From Methanobacterium sp. (lineage in GTDB: Archaea > Methanobacteriota > Methanobacteria > Methanobacteriales > Methanobacteriaceae), in assembly GCA_020855015.1 (NCBI GenBank), contig JAHKLP010000051.1, positions 1-6,405 of the forward strand: a stretch of DNA of 6,405 nt. Direction: 5' to 3'. Below are positions 1 through 6,405 of this stretch, in pieces. The first letter of the stretch is position 1; each line of letters opens with the position of its first letter. The notes below the pieces were generated by a model. That model was not told where the DNA came from, did not search any database, and saw only the letters and a list, made by a program, of their open reading frames with translations. The position numbers and the translations under genes were made by a program.

Positions 1-4751
<4,751 letters not shown>

Positions 4752-4768
4752 TCTAAGGGAATAAGTGG

Positions 4769-4780
4769 TTTATCTATAAA
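4769..4780 (+). promoter_or_regulatory. Possible archaeal TATA box for the exporter gene
   Basis: TTTATCTATAAA is an A+T-rich, near-perfect palindrome (TTTAT-CT-ATAAA) lying 88 bases before the exporter ATG. In an archaeon this could bind TBP, with transcription starting roughly 20-25 bases downstream, near 4800. A clear purine-rich BRE is not obvious. The box could be chance in an A+T-rich gap, and the exporter could instead be read through from the synthetase gene, as I see no terminator between them. Confidence 0.3.
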
Positions 4781-4847
4781 TGAGTAAATAATCGGCCAAA
4801 GTTAATCTGAAAATGAGTAATCAATCCAATAAAATGAGTAATCAATC
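4778..4847 (+). repeat. Intergenic direct repeat, three copies (two identical)
   Basis: The 17-base unit AAAATGAGTAATCAATC occurs twice without mismatch at 4810-4826 and 4831-4847, with a start-to-start distance of 21 bases. A diverged copy, AAATGAGTAAATAATC, lies at 4778-4793 (two mismatches over the shared 16 bases). A 21-base period is two turns of DNA helix, so a protein dimer or tandem protein could bind both copies on one face. The copies sit just upstream of the exporter gene and downstream of the possible TATA box, a place where a repressor could act. Function is inference; the repeat itself is plain in the sequence. Confidence 0.75.
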
Positions 4848-4856
4848 AGGAATATT

Positions 4857-4861
4857 GGGAG
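4857..4861 (+). promoter_or_regulatory. Ribosome binding site of the exporter gene
   Basis: GGGAG ends six bases before the ATG at 4868. It is a moderate Shine-Dalgarno match, complementary to the usual 16S 3' end, and it supports this ATG over the in-frame ATG codons further in (for example 4934 and 4940). Confidence 0.6.
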
Positions 4862-4867
4862 TCATAC

Positions 4868-6405
4868 ATGTACGAAAGAAGCTATAAACTGGTTAGCGCC
4901 AAGTTCAGGGAGTTTTTCCTCCCCACCCTGCTCATGTCCATGGCCATGAACATCAGCACATTCATGGACACCCTGATCGTGGGAAACACCCTGGGACCCA
5001 TTAATATCTCAGCAATGGCCCTCATCGCACCCATCATCACCTTCATAAACCTGGTGTACTGGATGATCGGACTGGGGGGCTCCCTGCTCAGCGCAGTGTC
5101 CAAGGCAGAGCGTAACCAGGAGAAGAGTGATATGTACTTCACCATTTCCATAGTGCTCTTGATCCTGGTGGGGACATGCTTCTCTGTACTGGGCCTGGTT
5201 TTCATGGACAACCTGGTGGCTGCCCTCACCAGCAACTCCCAACTGGCGTTTCTGGTGGAAAGATTCCTGGGAGTTTACTTCATGGGATCTCCCCTCCTCT
5301 TCTTCCTGATGGGTATAGCCTACTTCATACGCGCCGATGGCATGCCTAAACTATCCTTCTACGCACTTTTAGTGTCCAACATTGTGAACCTGGTATTGGA
5401 TCTGTTCTACATCCTGGTTCTGGGCATGGACATTCAAGGAGCAGCCCTGGCAACCATCTCCGGATACACTGTGGGAACCATATTTATAATGCAGTACTTC
5501 TTCCGTCGAGAAAGGACCATGCACTTTCTCTCCCTGGCCAAGTGCAAACTCTTTGTTGTCCGGGATATTGTAAAGCTCGGCTTTCCCCCAGCATCCATGC
5601 AACTATTTTTAACCATTAAACTGTTCTTCATAAACACCCTAATCTCAATGTATGCTGGTAAGCCAGGTTTAACCGCATTCTCAGTTTTCTACAACAGCCT
5701 CTACATAATCTACATGTTCCTGATTGGAACTTCCCAATCCATGTCCCCCATAGTCTCCATATACTACCAGGAAAAGGATTACTATGGGGTGAGGTACACC
5801 CTTAACACTTCACTCAAGATAGTGTTAATCACTGGGGCGGTGTTCACCGCAGTGTTACTGGCCTTCCCCAGCACCCTGCTCCACCTGTTCGGGGTGAGCA
5901 GCCCAGTGGATATGGCGGTGGGAGTGAATGCCATACGCATACTCTCCCTGAGCATCATGGGAACAGCCATCACCTTCCTCATGCTTTTCTACACCCAGGC
6001 CATAAAACAGGAAAAACTATCCTTCCTGATCTCAATAACCCAAGGACTGATAATACCGGTATCCTTTGCCTATCTGCTTTCCGGAGTTATGGGTATTGAT
6101 GGGGTTTGGATATCCTTCCTGATAGCCGAAGTCGGCACTATAATACTGATCTACCTGGCCACCAGGTTAATAGCCCGAAGATCCCAGGGTGAACTCTCTG
6201 GTTTCTTCCTGATGGGTAACTATCAGGATGTGCCGGTCCTGGATGTGACCATCACCAACTCCCTGGACGATGCCGTGGGCATATCTGAAAAGCTGATGGA
6301 CTTCACCCGGGAAAATGGGTTGGACCCCAAGACTTCCCTACTCATTGGTATGGCTGTGGAAGAGATGGCAGTGAATACTATTAATTACAATCCTGAGGAA
6401 ATAGA
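4868..6405 (+). CDS. MATE-family exporter fused to a C-terminal RsbW-like HATPase domain (3'-partial)
   Basis: This is a membrane exporter, probably driven by a Na+ or H+ gradient. The window holds 512 codons plus two bases of the next, with no stop. Residues about 10-440 are strongly hydrophobic with roughly twelve helices, as in MATE (MatE) transporters. The first helix region reads FMDTLIVGNTLGPINISAMA (residues 32-51), a typical MATE start, and RADGMPKLS (155-163) matches the family's conserved cytoplasmic loop. After a basic stop-transfer patch (ATRLIARRSQ, 431-440), a soluble domain starts near residue 455 with a beta strand (VLDVTI) and a helix. It reaches AVEEMAVNTINY (496-507), which resembles the N-box of GHKL ATPases of the RsbW/SpoIIAB anti-sigma kinase type, with E499 and N503 as the expected ATP/Mg contacts. 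The G-boxes would lie beyond the window. Its place behind the synthetase suggests export of the peptide product. MATE is secure; the HATPase call is good but rests on half a domain. Confidence 0.9.
   Translation, partial: MYERSYKLVSAKFREFFLPTLLMSMAMNISTFMDTLIVGNTLGPINISAMALIAPIITFINLVYWMIGLGGSLLSAVSKAERNQEKSDMYFTISIVLLILVGTCFSVLGLVFMDNLVAALTSNSQLAFLVERFLGVYFMGSPLLFFLMGIAYFIRADGMPKLSFYALLVSNIVNLVLDLFYILVLGMDIQGAALATISGYTVGTIFIMQYFFRRERTMHFLSLAKCKLFVVRDIVKLGFPPASMQLFLTIKLFFINTLISMYAGKPGLTAFSVFYNSLYIIYMFLIGTSQSMSPIVSIYYQEKDYYGVRYTLNTSLKIVLITGAVFTAVLLAFPSTLLHLFGVSSPVDMAVGVNAIRILSLSIMGTAITFLMLFYTQAIKQEKLSFLISITQGLIIPVSFAYLLSGVMGIDGVWISFLIAEVGTIILIYLATRLIARRSQGELSGFFLMGNYQDVPVLDVTITNSLDDAVGISEKLMDFTRENGLDPKTSLLIGMAVEEMAVNTINYNPEEI

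Noticed and set aside
4826..4858. CCAAT / ATTGG pairing that could hide the exporter ribosome binding site
   Set aside because: It is only five pairs across a 23-base loop, which is too weak to claim a riboswitch or RNA thermometer.
4752..4867. Terminator hairpin between the two genes
   Set aside because: No stable stem-loop with a T-run and no clear archaeal oligo-T stretch is visible. The only inverted repeat of note, TTTAT-CT-ATAAA, is too short and better read as a possible TATA box.
4882..5982. Several minus-strand open frames over the exporter
   Set aside because: The + strand frame 4868-6405 is continuous and clearly encodes a MATE transporter, so the antisense frames are shadows with low-complexity composition.

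Overview
The window holds two genes on the + strand, both cut by a window edge: the C-terminal part of a multimodular non-ribosomal peptide synthetase (NRPS; bases 1-4751) and a MATE-family membrane exporter that runs off the right edge (4868-6405). The 116-base gap between them carries a short direct repeat. I see no rRNA, tRNA, CRISPR array or mobile element. I found no credible minus-strand gene; the reverse-strand open frames are shadows of the two real genes.

Organism: the base composition is moderate (mid-40s % G+C by eye). Arginine is often AGG/AGA, isoleucine ATA is common, and there is no strong AGGAGG-type spacing pattern. Together with this gene pair, this points to a methanogenic archaeon of the Methanobacteriales, most like Methanobacterium. 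From memory, the rumen methanogen Methanobrevibacter ruminantium M1 has NRPS genes ending in a thioester reductase, one of them next to a MatE exporter and anti-sigma/phosphatase-type regulators. The assignment is an inference. A clostridial-type bacterium, where related NRPSs occur, is the main alternative.

Layout: bases 1-255 are the tail of an adenylation domain whose body lies upstream. They are followed by a carrier domain (about 300-510), a condensation domain (about 558-1790), a complete adenylation domain (about 1815-3300), a second carrier domain (about 3310-3540) and a terminal NAD(P)H-dependent thioester reductase (about 3650-4748). The visible order is (A)-T-C-A-T-R. Bases 4752-4867 are intergenic, with a possible TATA box and a repeat of about 17 bases (two identical copies 21 bases apart plus one diverged copy). 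From 4868 there is a 12-helix MATE transporter, followed in the same frame by the start of a GHKL/HATPase domain of the RsbW (anti-sigma kinase) type. The window ends inside that domain, just after its N-box.

Working model: the synthetase loads and joins amino acids on its carrier domains, and the reductase releases the peptide as an aldehyde or alcohol (a dipeptide aldehyde could cyclise to a pyrazinone). The adjacent exporter moves the product or a related compound out of the cell. The fused ATPase/kinase-like domain suggests transport is coupled to a phospho-relay or partner-switching regulator, possibly encoded just downstream of this window.
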